Below are positions 25,224 through 34,400 of a DNA stretch of 64,000 nt, in pieces. A model generated the notes under the pieces. It was not told the DNA's origin. It saw nothing but the letters and a program-made list of their open reading frames with translations, and did no database searches. Numbering within the stretch: the stretch's first letter is position 1; the number at the start of each line of letters is the position of its first letter. The position numbers and the translations under genes were made by a program. Source of the DNA: Neobacillus sp. PS3-12 (GTDB lineage: Bacteria > Bacillota > Bacilli > Bacillales > Cytobacillaceae); contig NZ_CP133268.1 in the NCBI RefSeq assembly GCF_030915385.1, positions 310,001-374,000 on the forward strand, in the 5' to 3' direction.

Positions 25224-25478
25224 CTTCATTTTCCTCTTTTCTTATGTTTTACTTTCTCCCTAGAAGGAAGCTTCATCAATACTATCCTACCATTTTACAC
25301 TTAGTTAAAATAAATCAATTTTGACAATATTCCGAATCGAAGGCTGGCACAAATACTCCAAAAAAAATGCCTAGTCATTATGACTGGCACATTTTAATCC
25401 TTCTATAATTAGCATATTAACAAACTATAATTTAGAACGCACTCGTAGGATCATGCGAAACAATTATTTTGGCTTCGA

Positions 25479-26140
25479 TTACATTGCTTTTACTGTATCA
25501 GCTACACTCTCATGCTTAATATTTTTTACATCGAAGTGTAGTAATTTAAAAGTGAATTGCAAAATAAATCCAATACCAAATACAGATATTACTGTGCCAA
25601 TGCCAACCTTTGCACCTAACATCCAGCCAATAATAAGAACGCTACCTTCTATTAAACCTCGTATTGCTCCTATGGGTACTTTTGGCATACGCTTTCCAAG
25701 TGCAACCATGAGTGCATCACGGGGTCCACAACCGAGGGATGCACCAATATAAAAATAGCTTCCAACGCAGATAGCAACTTGTCCTAACAGGAGCATGAGT
25801 AGGCCAAGCCAAAAATTGGACATCATGGGAACAATATTGGCAAATTGAATTAAATCCACAAACTTTCCTATCAGTATAGCATTAAGAATTGTACCAAATC
25901 CAATTTTTTCTTTAAACGCAAAATCGATTGCAATAATCACAAAGCCAGAAAGGACAACGATGTTGCCATACGATAAATGGGTCAGATAAGCCCCCCCATA
26001 CTGAATGCTTCCCAAGGGGCTAAGCCTATGTTAGCCTGTATGCTTAAAAAAGAGCCGAGTGCGTATAAAAAAAGTCCAAATATCAGCCTAATTGTTCTCT
26101 TCACATAGTTATTTATAGTAGAATCCCCCTTTCTATTCAT
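25479..26140 (-). CDS. YczE/YitT-like membrane protein (apparent frameshift)
   Basis: The start ATG at 26140 overlaps the stop of the XRE-cupin gene (ATGAATAG), a classic coupling. The frame reads IFGLFLYALGSFLSIQANIG, LAPWEAFSMG and then breaks at a run of seven C (25991-25997); one more base restores GGAYLTHLSYGNIVVLSG and a 220-residue protein with five to six membrane helices, including GPRDALMVALGKR. This is the pattern of YczE family proteins, which often sit with regulators. Transport role is unproven. Confidence 0.75.
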
Positions 26141-26680
26141 GATAGAGAAGCATGACAATATTTACATCTTGATTTGTTAAGTTCAAATATTTATGTTTGC
26201 AATTTGCAAGAAACTGTATGGCTTCACCTTCTTGTAAATGGAACGTTTTGTCTTCAACTTGTACACTAAAAACGCCCTTTGTACAGAGAATATATTCCCT
26301 GATACCTGATTCATGGCGCTCGGACATACGTTCAGAATTGGGGGCGATTTCATGACGAAATATTTCGAATTTTTTGTTTGGGTCAAATTCAAATAAAACA
26401 AATAATTCAAATCCATCCCATGCAGAATAATGTTTAACGGTATCATTTGTAGAAATAGATATTTGAGGCGTTTCGGTATGCGTAAGTTGAGCGAGTGGAA
26501 CATTAATCCCATCACATACTTTTTCAAGCACAGATATTGTAGGACTTTTTGTGCAACGTTCAATTTCACTCAACATACTCTTGCTGACTCCAGTTAATAT
26601 AGCTAAATATCTAATGTAAGATTTCTTTCTTGTCGAATTCTTTTTATATTTCTACTAATCGTTTCGCTTGCTGAAATCAT
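26133..26680 (-). CDS. XRE-family regulator with cupin domain (apparent frameshift)
   Basis: ATG 26680 (GGAGG 6 bases upstream) reads ISASETISRNIKRIRQER, the first helix of an XRE domain, then meets a stop. One extra base in the AAA run at 26605-26607 continues as LAILTGVSKSMLSEIERC, the recognition helix, and then a C-terminal cupin (about residues 105-180: HRHE-like ESGIREYILCTKGVF and LQEGEAIQFLANCKHKY). The restored 182-residue length is standard. It overlaps and probably controls the YczE gene; two CTATAG boxes stand before it. Confidence 0.8.
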
Positions 26681-26694
26681 ATGTACCTCCAAAA

Positions 26695-26721
26695 CACTAT
26701 AGTAGATTATGTTCACTATAG
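26695..26721. promoter_or_regulatory. Paired CACTATAG boxes upstream of the XRE-cupin gene
   Basis: CACTATAG occurs at 26695-26702 and 26714-26721, 19 bp apart; since CTATAG is self-complementary the arrangement is both a direct and an inverted repeat (ACTATAG/CTATAGT). Position in front of an XRE gene suggests an autoregulatory operator. Confidence 0.5.
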
Positions 26722-26870
26722 CGGAAAGATTACGGTGCTTTTAGTTGTTTGTCAAGTGTTTCTTTTGATATCATATGAAAGAGCAAAGCTGTCATTACTG
26801 GAAGCTTTTTTGGTTAGTTTAACAAAGAAGTATTTTGATAGATGAAATTTATGGTAAAGGAGAGATTTTC

Positions 26871-27644
26871 TTGCTTGAAATATTCCCTATTTATATGACT
26901 TCCTTCAAACAAGATAGACTGATTAGAGTATATCTACCTAAGAATTACAACGAAGGAAGAAAAAAATACCCTGTCCTTTATATGCACGATGGACAAAATA
27001 CTTTTAATGATGACGATGCAATTGGCGGCACATCTTTAGAACTTGAAAACTACTTAGATGAAAATGGATTAGAAGTTATTGTTGTCGGAATAGACCAACA
27101 TCCCAAAGATCGAATAAACGAATATTGTCCTTGGGTAAATGGGGAATATTGCAAAAAAATATTAGGACACGCTAGTACATCTGGTGGAAAAGGAATAGAA
27201 TATGTTGACTTTATCGTGAATGAACTAAAACCATTTATAGACAATAAATACCGTACATTAAAGGACAATACCGCAATGGCAGGTATCTCTTTAGGGGGAC
27301 TTATAACCATATATGCAATGTGTAGTTATCCTCAAGTATTTAAAAATATAGCTGTATTATCCTCTGCTTTTTACCGAAACCAAGAGGAAATTGAAAAACT
27401 AATAAAGGATACTGATTTGTCTTTAATTGAAAGGATATACTTTGACTGCGGGGATAAGGAAGCTGGAAATGAAGAATTCATAAACAAAGAAGTTTTAGCT
27501 TCAAATAAAGCCATTTATGATATTTTAAAAGAGAAAGTAACAAATATAGAGTTTGCAATTATTAACGATGCTGAACATAACTATCCATTTTTTAGAGAAA
27601 GAGTACCTAAAATTTTTTCTTTTTTAAGAAATAATATAAATTAA
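26871..27644 (+). CDS. Esterase, alpha/beta-hydrolase (Fes/esterase-D-like)
   Basis: 257 residues from TTG 26871, chosen because AAAGGAG lies 8 bases upstream; a TTG at 26835 has no ribosome site. The nucleophile elbow is GISLGG (Ser near 140), the Asp lies in DCGDKEAG and the His in NDAEHNYPFF, giving a full triad. YLPKNYNEGRKKYPVLYMHD is typical of putative esterases related to enterochelin esterase. There is no signal peptide. Substrate unknown. It is divergent from the XRE-cupin gene. Confidence 0.8.
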   Translation: MLEIFPIYMTSFKQDRLIRVYLPKNYNEGRKKYPVLYMHDGQNTFNDDDAIGGTSLELENYLDENGLEVIVVGIDQHPKDRINEYCPWVNGEYCKKILGHASTSGGKGIEYVDFIVNELKPFIDNKYRTLKDNTAMAGISLGGLITIYAMCSYPQVFKNIAVLSSAFYRNQEEIEKLIKDTDLSLIERIYFDCGDKEAGNEEFINKEVLASNKAIYDILKEKVTNIEFAIINDAEHNYPFFRERVPKIFSFLRNNIN

Positions 27645-27648
27645 CGTG

Positions 27649-27681
27649 AAAAAGGGATTGAAACGTTTCAATCCCTTTTTT
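27649..27681 (+). terminator. Terminator of the esterase gene
   Basis: AAAAAGGGATTGAAA and TTTCAATCCCTTTTT are perfectly complementary with almost no loop. Confidence 0.85.
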
Positions 27682-27742
27682 GTTGCAGCTATAATTTTAT
27701 TTTTTTCAGGGTCCATTTCTAGAACTTTTTTAGGAAATAAAC

Positions 27743-27839
27743 GGAAAGGCTACCTATATTTTTAAGGAAATATGGGTATTTCCCAATTTAAACGGAACTA
27801 TACCGTTTATTTTTCAAACACAGTGGAATCAACATTCAG
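27743..27839. repeat. Dispersed repeat, copy 2 of 2
   Basis: Same orientation and length as 2022-2118, about 95% alike over the right-hand 78 bp. Here it sits between the esterase terminator and a DUF3231 gene. Confidence 0.75.
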
Positions 27840-27863
27840 TTATAACAGAGCAAAAAAAATAAA

Positions 27864-27890
27864 ATGCCCGACACATTGGAAGGGCAATTT
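27864..27890 (-). terminator. Terminator of DUF3231 gene 1
   Basis: TGCCC / GGGCA stem with a 12-base loop, followed in the minus direction by ATTTTATTTTTTTT. Confidence 0.55.
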
Positions 27891-27893
27891 TAG

Positions 27894-28898
27894 TTATTTT
27901 CGATTTGCGATTTCTGTTCTATTAGGTGCAAGTGGAGGCTGTTCCAACCAATTATTTTTTACCATAACATTAAACCAGTTTTTCGTAACCATAAGATTCT
28001 GTATGATCGTTCCCTCATAAGTAGTAACAAGGTCTGTTCGCATGGCTGTTGCAAGACCTGCCCCATGATAAGTTTGTGCAACTTGAAACAAAAATCCCAT
28101 TTGATACATTAATAACCGATCAGAAAATGGAGAGTCAGTTGATATGGTCACTTCAGTTTCCAATGATTTTGGAACGGGTAAGTTATCAGCTTGAAGTATT
28201 TTTGCAAATGCTTTTATTTGTCCATCAGCTGTTTTCTCAGATTCAGTTAAAAATTTTCGTACTTCTTTTGATTCTGCCACCTGACTGAATGCAATAGAAA
28301 GGGTTTTTGCCATAATACTTTTTTTCAGATTTAATGAAATACTAATGATTTCTGTCGCAGTGAGAGTTCTGCCCTTTCCCAACAAACCATCTTTGAAATC
28401 AGGGCTTGAAACAAATTGAGGATGGTCATAGGGATAATATAATGGGTCTCTTTGAAAAAGCCCTTTTTCAAGCAATAACTCAATTGTTTGATGATACATC
28501 CTTTTTGCATCGTTATCGCATGAGTCGTAAAAATCCCTCAAGTCTTTTCTTACGGAAACACTGAATGATGTGCTATGCCCTAATAATCCATGTACAGTCA
28601 TGATGTGTAAATAATTAAGGCAGAATGCATCTGAAAATAATCTCTGCTTGCCTAAAAATAGGTCGGATTCATTAAATCCAATCGGAACAGGAAACCCTTC
28701 CTTCTCAAAAAAGGTGACAAGTTGGTTCTTTTGTTTTTCAAACGTTTTGATTGCATCATTAAAAATTGCTTTTATTGCTCCATCTTCAATAATGGAATAC
28801 ATATATCTATTTACTACATTTATTGCTGTTCCGTTTACATATTCACCCCATAAGGTACCTATTTCAGATGATGTTAGTTTTAATTTCTCCGTATCCAT
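27894..28898 (-). CDS. DUF3231 family protein (paralogue 1)
   Basis: 334 residues, GGGAGG before the ATG. The protein is an internal duplication of two roughly 160-residue helical units, each opening with a (L/S)TxxEI..LW block (residues 8-25 and about 178-200) and ending in a P-x-F/PIGF...FSD segment (FPVPIGFNESDLFLG; then LPVPKSLETEVTISTDSPFS). DUF3231 proteins are common in spore-formers and resemble ferritin-like helical bundles; function unknown. The end WLEQPPLAPNR is family-typical. Two paralogues lie at 30323 and 48338. Confidence 0.85.
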   Translation of the reverse strand: MDTEKLKLTSSEIGTLWGEYVNGTAINVVNRYMYSIIEDGAIKAIFNDAIKTFEKQKNQLVTFFEKEGFPVPIGFNESDLFLGKQRLFSDAFCLNYLHIMTVHGLLGHSTSFSVSVRKDLRDFYDSCDNDAKRMYHQTIELLLEKGLFQRDPLYYPYDHPQFVSSPDFKDGLLGKGRTLTATEIISISLNLKKSIMAKTLSIAFSQVAESKEVRKFLTESEKTADGQIKAFAKILQADNLPVPKSLETEVTISTDSPFSDRLLMYQMGFLFQVAQTYHGAGLATAMRTDLVTTYEGTIIQNLMVTKNWFNVMVKNNWLEQPPLAPNRTEIANRK

Positions 28899-29326
28899 AT
28901 CTATTCACCTCCCAAATAGTATTTCCCTATTTCCAAAGTGATATGTTTTTTCTTGAGTTTAATGTGAAAAGATTAAAAATAAGCTAAACAATAAGTTGTT
29001 AAGCCTCTAATTCATTTTTTCAATTTTACCTATCGATTTGTAATATGCCAATAAAATTAAAAATAAAAAAGGGTCGAGTATTGAACAGGTTAGCAAAGAA
29101 GAAAAACGATGTCTCTAATTTCAATATTCCCCCACTAACCTGAACTGTTGAACATATAAAGTGAAATCAACGTAATTAGATTTTGTTACATAATCAGATT
29201 ATGAAAAGTAAATATTATTATTTGTTCCTAATCAAAAAAAGGGTTGTTATCCAATCTAATTGAACATCAATAAGTTGGAATGATCCGGAACAATAAATTT
29301 TTAAAAGAAATAGGGAGGAAAACAAA
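28899..29326. other. 428-bp divergent gap
   Basis: Carries the promoters of DUF3231 gene 1 (leftward) and the CBS gene (rightward). No gene, repeat or riboswitch was recognised. Confidence 0.3.
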
Positions 29327-29749
29327 ATGACAAAAGTTCAAGACATCATGTCAAAAAATGTACAATGCTGTGCACCTCACGATCCTGTAACTGCTGCAGC
29401 AAAAATAATGCGTGAAATCAATTGTGGTTCCGTACCGATTTGCGATGGTAAAAAAGTGGTAGGCATGATTACAGACCGAGATATTGTGATTCATTGTGTG
29501 GCGGATGGAAAAGACTGTGGTTCAGTACATTGCCATGATTGTATGACATCGGATGTAATTTCCTGTTCCCCTGATACAGATGCCCATGAATGTGCCCGAA
29601 TGATGGCTGACCATCAAATTCGCCGTATTCCAGTCGTACAAAATGAAGAAATGGTTGGAATTTGTGCGATTGGTGACATGGCGAGAGTGGACATACATAT
29701 CGACGAAGCTGGAGATGCGTTAAGTCGGATATCACAACCGCTACAATAA
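29327..29749 (+). CDS. CBS-domain pair protein (YhcV-like)
   Basis: 140 residues forming one Bateman module: CBS1 at about 6-60 (VQDIMSKNVQCCAPHDPVTAA, then ITDRDIVIHCV) and CBS2 at about 75-130 (CMTSDVISCSPDTDAHECARMM, then RIPVVQNEEMVGICAIGD). The protein is unusually cysteine-rich for a cytoplasmic protein (Cys in CGSVHCHDC). Such modules bind adenine nucleotides and usually act as sensors. GGGAGG precedes the ATG and a terminator follows. Confidence 0.88.
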   Translation: MTKVQDIMSKNVQCCAPHDPVTAAAKIMREINCGSVPICDGKKVVGMITDRDIVIHCVADGKDCGSVHCHDCMTSDVISCSPDTDAHECARMMADHQIRRIPVVQNEEMVGICAIGDMARVDIHIDEAGDALSRISQPLQ

Positions 29750-29761
29750 ATTAATTCTCAC

Positions 29762-29799
29762 AAAAAGGACCCGATGGAAAAATCCATTGGGTCCTTTTT
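29762..29799 (+). terminator. Terminator of the CBS gene
   Basis: AAAAAGGACCC..ATGGA pairs with TCCATTGGGTCCTTTTT around AAAA. Confidence 0.85.
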
Positions 29800-29842
29800 A
29801 TGAATCTTCAACCATTTCTGTTTAGACTCCTCTAACAACTCT

Positions 29843-30289
29843 CTATACATTTCTTAATATTTTTTTCAATAGAATCCCAACAAATATCCCTGGTATTACA
29901 CATAAGATTGGAAACCAAACTGTTCCCAAACTTATTCCAAATAACTTTACCCTCGCTGAGTACATAAGTCCAACAGTAACAAAACACGCAGACATAGCAA
30001 AGGGGAAATAGGAATATGGATCTTTACCTCCGCCTGCATCCTTATAAGCATCCCACATTGAAAAGAAGTAAATACAAGGATAAAACATGAGCCATTGGTA
30101 TTCGGTATATTCAATGGCTTTACTTATTTCCCCATTAAAACTATAGTAAATGATCTTATTAAAATGGGATTGAACATTAATGATTAATTCCAATAATATA
30201 AAAAGTATCCCTTTTAGAAACTTCCCATTAAGTAATTGACCGAAGCCTGGGAAGGCTATGCTCCAGATTAATTTTTCTTTTGGATTCAC
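29843..30289 (-). CDS. Small membrane protein, TM2-like, 148 aa
   Basis: Starts at GTG 30289 with AAAGG upstream. Opening NPKEKLIWSIAFPGFGQLLNGKFLKGILF resembles the FPGLGQxxxGxxxKG motif of TM2-type small membrane proteins of Bacillus. About four hydrophobic segments are present, separated by the polar loop AYKDAGGGKDPYSYFPF. Function unknown. It follows DUF3231 gene 2 on the same strand with a 33-bp gap, so it may be co-transcribed. Confidence 0.65.
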   Translation of the reverse strand: MNPKEKLIWSIAFPGFGQLLNGKFLKGILFILLELIINVQSHFNKIIYYSFNGEISKAIEYTEYQWLMFYPCIYFFSMWDAYKDAGGGKDPYSYFPFAMSACFVTVGLMYSARVKLFGISLGTVWFPILCVIPGIFVGILLKKILRNV

Positions 30290-30322
30290 ATTAGTCTAAC
30301 CTTTTTCTTATGAATTTTGTTA

Positions 30323-31348
30323 CTAATCATTTTCAATCTTATCTCGATTAACTGCATGTGGTGGGCGTTCCATCCAGCCCTTTTCTATATAAATTTTTGC
30401 GGCATCTTCGACAAATCTTCCAATTTTCATAAACGACCTAGTATAGAGGAACCCAACATCATGCCTACCGTTTACTGCTACTGAGTTACCAAACGCCCTC
30501 ATTTTCATTGAAAACATATCCATCTTATGAAATAGCATGATCTTATCCGAAAATGGTGAAAATGTGGATGTCGTCACTAAATCATCCAGAAAAGAAGGGG
30601 TTGGCAAATTTTCATCATGTAGCATTTGCATATAATGTTGAACATTTTCAGCCGTCATATCTCTTCCCCATTCAAACAACTTCCGAATCTTTTCATCTTT
30701 TACTACTTGGGCAAATGCCATAATCAGCGCTTTACTCGTTACATTATTTTCAATATTATCGTAAAAATGAGCAATTTCTAATGCATGTAAAGGTCGTACA
30801 TGTCCAAAGTAACCATTCAAAAAATCATCATGGACAAATTCCACATTCTCCGGAACCGGAATGATGGGTGGCTTAATGATAAGACCCTTATTCATTAATA
30901 TTTCTTTGATTTGTTCAATTAACTCCATTGTAGAATTCATACAGTATGTAAAAAATTCTCTTACATCTTTTCTAAAAACAAGTGGTATTGCTACACTATA
31001 AATACTCATCCCTGCCTTTGCAGCATATTTTAAATAATGAGGATAGTATTCATCCTGGAATAAACGAGGGGCATTAAGGTTTACATCCTCTTGTCCAAAC
31101 CCTTTTGGAATAGGGAAGTTATCCTTCGTGAAAATTTCTGTAGTAATCTTTAATAAATCTTCGGTTAATTTCAAAGCATTTTCCAATAACGTTTTTATAT
31201 CTGGATCTTCAACATGTTGAAGATAATAGTTTAAAATGCATTTAGCCATGCTGTTTCCCATATAGGTAGCCCAAAGCTTGCCCATTTCCGCAGATGTTAA
31301 TGGTTCTTTAGTGTCTGTTTTATAAGAATCTAAATTAATCGGTTGCAT
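30323..31348 (-). CDS. DUF3231 family protein (paralogue 2)
   Basis: 341 residues, GGGAG before the ATG. Two helical units as in paralogue 1: first LTSAEMGKLWATYMGNSMAK with FPIPKGFGQEDVNLNAPRLF, second LHALEIAHFYDNIENNVTSK with LPTPSFLDDLVTTSTFSPFS. The end GWMERPPHAVNRDKIEND is typical. All three copies in this window are well diverged, so duplication is old. Likely soluble, helical-bundle protein of unknown function. Confidence 0.85.
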   Translation of the reverse strand: MQPINLDSYKTDTKEPLTSAEMGKLWATYMGNSMAKCILNYYLQHVEDPDIKTLLENALKLTEDLLKITTEIFTKDNFPIPKGFGQEDVNLNAPRLFQDEYYPHYLKYAAKAGMSIYSVAIPLVFRKDVREFFTYCMNSTMELIEQIKEILMNKGLIIKPPIIPVPENVEFVHDDFLNGYFGHVRPLHALEIAHFYDNIENNVTSKALIMAFAQVVKDEKIRKLFEWGRDMTAENVQHYMQMLHDENLPTPSFLDDLVTTSTFSPFSDKIMLFHKMDMFSMKMRAFGNSVAVNGRHDVGFLYTRSFMKIGRFVEDAAKIYIEKGWMERPPHAVNRDKIEND

Positions 31349-31706
31349 TGTTACTCCCTTCTTTTAATTTTTTGATTAGTTTTCCCTCTATTGTTAATCA
31401 TATTCTGTACGCCTTTATTTTTGAATATTTGTTAATATTTACCATAAAAGTCCTTTTGTTGGTAAGTATCTAGAAACAGGAGATTGTGAAGTGGAGATTG
31501 ATTCTTAGCATCAAAAGCCCCTTTTGGTTTTAGTATGCCGAATTTTCATACCTTTTTATGGTTCTTTAGCACGAAATTTCCTTGTTTTTCTATTTTTTAA
31601 ACAAAATATCGTTGATTTTTCAAACATATAGATGTAAATTACATATAAAAGTATTTTTTATGTAATTGAATAGCACTATTAAGAGGTTTAACCAAAACTG
31701 ATAAAA
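31349..31706. other. 358-bp gap without recognisable gene
   Basis: Leftward promoter of DUF3231 gene 2 and rightward promoter of the 92-residue gene presumably lie here. AT-rich; nothing else recognised. Confidence 0.3.
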
Positions 31707-31985
31707 ATGCTGCAAAAGGTGAAGTTCTTTTATGCATATAACCAAGATTATAATGAAGGGGAAATTGGTTTGAAGGAATTTACAGTTTGCTATACTTTTG
31801 ATAATGATATTGTCATTGAAAAAATAATTAAAGAATCAGATATTACAATAGGAGATGTTAAACAAGAAGTAATTGAAAAGATGGACCGCTGCAGGTACTT
31901 TATTGTTAAAAATGAAAATGAGGTTCATATGATCAACTCATATTTAGTACGTTATGTACAGGTAAATGAAAAGATATTCGTATAA
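31707..31985 (+). CDS. Hypothetical protein, 92 aa
   Basis: A short acidic protein with alternating hydrophobic residues (mixed alpha/beta), ending HMINSYLVRYVQVNEKIFV. The ATG at 31707 has only a distant GAGG; a GTG at 31719 is an alternative. The strong terminator straight after the stop supports a real gene. Family unknown. Confidence 0.5.
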   Translation: MLQKVKFFYAYNQDYNEGEIGLKEFTVCYTFDNDIVIEKIIKESDITIGDVKQEVIEKMDRCRYFIVKNENEVHMINSYLVRYVQVNEKIFV

Positions 31986-32012
31986 TTAATGTTGATTTTC
32001 TAGATTGAAAAA

Positions 32013-32039
32013 TAGCTTGGCAGTGCCAAGCTATTTTTT
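32013..32039 (+). terminator. Terminator of the 92-aa gene
   Basis: TAGCTTGGCA pairs with TGCCAAGCTA with a minimal loop, then T6. Confidence 0.85.
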
Positions 32040-32251
32040 CGTTAAATCTTTATTTTCTACAGGTTTATCTTCATAAGGGATGCCACTTTATTATTTCGTT
32101 TTTTCATAAAGAATCCAACTTTCGACACAATTGCGTTTTTATGACAATGATCCTAAGTTTTGTGAAGTCTTAATTTAAGGTATTTTTGACACATACTTGT
32201 ACATATCCTTATAGAAAAAGATGTCTGTTTCGAAGTTTTGGAGGTGTTCAT

Positions 32252-32688
32252 TTGTCGAGGCTTGAGCCTATCATTTTTACCATTATCGCTTTTAATATCA
32301 TGTATATGTCGTGCTATACACTTCGAATGTCCTTGAAAACCTTAATAATCCATTTAATATGATCGGATATTGCATCGGCTGGGGAATCGGTGTTTATTTA
32401 GGGAGCCGGATTGAGGAGTATCTTGCTCTTGGCTATGTTACAGTACAAGCGATTGTTTCTTCTGTCAATTTCCAGCAGCCAATGGTCCTTCAAATGCTGG
32501 GATATGGTGTCACATCCTGGTCGGCTGAAGGGAAAAGTGGAGAGCGTACGGTTATTCAGGTTCTGGCTAAGAGGCGATATGAACAGAGAGTGATCAATTT
32601 AATTAATAACATGTCTCCAAATGCCTTCACCATTTCCTATGAATTAAAGAATTTCAAAGAGGGTTTGTGGGGAAAAAGCCTTCTTTAG
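32252..32688 (+). pseudogene. UPF0316/DUF2179 membrane protein with internal deletion
   Basis: A TTG start at 32252 with GGAGG upstream reads PIIFTIIAFNIMYMSCYTLRM, the first membrane helix of UPF0316 proteins, and then runs out of frame. From about 32325 another frame gives VLENLNNPFNMIGYCIGWG, GVYLGSRIEEYLALGYVTV and the DUF2179 cytoplasmic domain (GYGVTSWSAEGKSGERTVIQ to the end). Relative to the family, roughly 30-35 codons with the second membrane helix are missing at the joint, so this is not a single-base error. Probably a broken gene. Confidence 0.65.
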
Positions 32689-32711
32689 TGAACGAGGTTA
32701 ATGGATCCTCC

Positions 32712-33482
32712 TTATATCCTATAAAATTTTTTCGTGTTTTCTAAAACTCTATTGGAAATTTCTGTTTCTGAGAGTGTTTTTATTTTTGCGATCATACTGA
32801 TTGATTCTTTCATCATGTCAGGATGCGTCATTTTTCCCAAAAAAGGACCCTCAAAAGGCCATGGGCCGTCTGTTTCAATCATGATTTGCTCTAATGGGTA
32901 GGTCTGAACTAGCTTTTGAATTTTGTCCTTATAAACAATCTCAGGTGTAACGGAAATGTAATACCCATTTTGGATCATCCTTGCGATGGTTTTCCCATCC
33001 CCTTTAAACCAGTGGAAATGGGCCTTTGTCACGGAATGCTTTTCTAAAAGGTCGCAAACAATCGATGCATCCTCATAGACGGCGTGCAACACAATTGGCT
33101 TATCCCATTTCTTTGCCATTTTTATAAATAACTCAAGAAGGTCGATATATTGGCCGTACTGGAACTCGGATACCTTTTGCTCTGCTCTTAAATAGTAGGG
33201 TAAACCCACCTCTCCAATGGCAATCATTTCATTCTTTTTTTGAATCAGCCACTCCATCAGCAGCCCAAGCTCATTTTCTGTTGGCAGACTTTGCTCCGGA
33301 TGAAATCCAAATGCCGGCTTAACCTTATGATGTTTTCTTGCTAAAACGAGGTTCCGCTTACATGAATCGAGATCAGTTGAAACGGAGACCATTGCTTCAA
33401 TCGAATCAGAATCTTCCAAAATTAGCTGAATATCTTTATTTGTATATTGATCTAGATGAATATGGGCATCAATTATTTTCAT
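32712..33482 (-). CDS. TatD-family metal-dependent hydrolase
   Basis: 256 residues from the ATG at 33482 (MKIIDAHIHLDQY). Metal ligands of the amidohydrolase barrel are visible: HIHLD at 7-11, Glu in IGEVGLPY near 93, His in VLHAVYED near 132, His in AHFHWFKGDG near 155 and Asp in ETDGPWPFEGP near 204. TatD proteins are Mg-dependent nucleases or hydrolases. This form is the short Bacillus type related to YabD/YjjV. Ribosome site is weak. Transcribed alone. Confidence 0.85.
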   Translation of the reverse strand: MKIIDAHIHLDQYTNKDIQLILEDSDSIEAMVSVSTDLDSCKRNLVLARKHHKVKPAFGFHPEQSLPTENELGLLMEWLIQKKNEMIAIGEVGLPYYLRAEQKVSEFQYGQYIDLLELFIKMAKKWDKPIVLHAVYEDASIVCDLLEKHSVTKAHFHWFKGDGKTIARMIQNGYYISVTPEIVYKDKIQKLVQTYPLEQIMIETDGPWPFEGPFLGKMTHPDMMKESISMIAKIKTLSETEISNRVLENTKKFYRI

Positions 33483-33715
33483 TTTTGTGGACACCATCTT
33501 AGTCTTTTTATTTTATTTTATCAAAAAGTTCATAAAAATCTCCACATAAGGCAGAACAGATTTTTATAAACTAATCTGACTACCTTAAGGGGAGCATATC
33601 AGAAGTCTTGGAAACTAATAATAACTATTTCATTATTAACTCACTCGCTCCCTCTTAATCTGATTTAGTATCATCAACATAAGGAGATAATCGTTCCTTA
33701 ACCGTTTCTCGTATC

Positions 33716-34282
33716 CTATTCTCCCTGCCACTCGTCTCCCATCAAGCTCATCTCCTCCGCCAGATTAAGTAGTTCCATTCTATTTAATGGTAATGAAACA
33801 GTACAGCTCTGCCCGTGTTCACGACAATGAACCCTTTTTGCTCCTAAAGCCTCTAGTAACTGGACCAGTTCCTTGACACTTTTTCCCTCGTTCGAAATGA
33901 TCACATGTGCAGCTCTCCGTTCGTGACCATCACAAGAACCAATGGTCTGAAAACCAAGCCATTTTAATTGCCGCACAATCCCGCAGATGTACGTATCGAG
34001 TTGCTGTACCTTCGGCTCTTCTTTACCTGTCTGAAACCAAAGGCCTTCTCCGGGCCCACGGTAAAGAAAATCTACCGCTTGAATCCATTCCTGTTCTGAA
34101 ACTGGCTCACCACGAAGAAATAATTTTCCATCTTCGATCAGCGATTGAACACCTGTGCGCTCCAAACACTCCCGTAAAAAAGCCACATTATACTCCGTTT
34201 CTGACCGAATGTTAAAGATATTTTCCTCTAGCTTCTCCAGTTTCCAGCCGTGACGAACGAATAGTTGATTCCATGTTTTCAT
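33716..34282 (-). CDS. Hypothetical protein with CDGH motif, 188 aa
   Basis: The C-terminal half reads VRQLKWLGFQTIGSCDGHERR, AAHVIISNEGKSVKEL and CREHGQSC, a pattern of conserved Cys and His that could bind a metal. The first half contains GPGEGLWFQTGKEEPKVQQL. No membrane segment. I do not recognise the family; its arrangement recalls small nucleic-acid or nucleotide-binding proteins but this is a guess. Confidence 0.6.
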   Translation of the reverse strand: MKTWNQLFVRHGWKLEKLEENIFNIRSETEYNVAFLRECLERTGVQSLIEDGKLFLRGEPVSEQEWIQAVDFLYRGPGEGLWFQTGKEEPKVQQLDTYICGIVRQLKWLGFQTIGSCDGHERRAAHVIISNEGKSVKELVQLLEALGAKRVHCREHGQSCTVSLPLNRMELLNLAEEMSLMGDEWQGE

Positions 34283-34400
34283 TCCACATCATCCCTTTCC
34301 TTTTTCTTCATGCAGTATCTCAAAAACCGAATGACACCCCTGTCATCCCTGTTGCTTAAACATGAATGTTAAAGTTGTCTCTCAGGTTTGTTTTTACTTT

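Noticed and set aside
26183..26569. 128-residue minus-strand frame overlapping the XRE-cupin gene
   Set aside because: Off-frame reading of the cupin coding sequence without a ribosome site.
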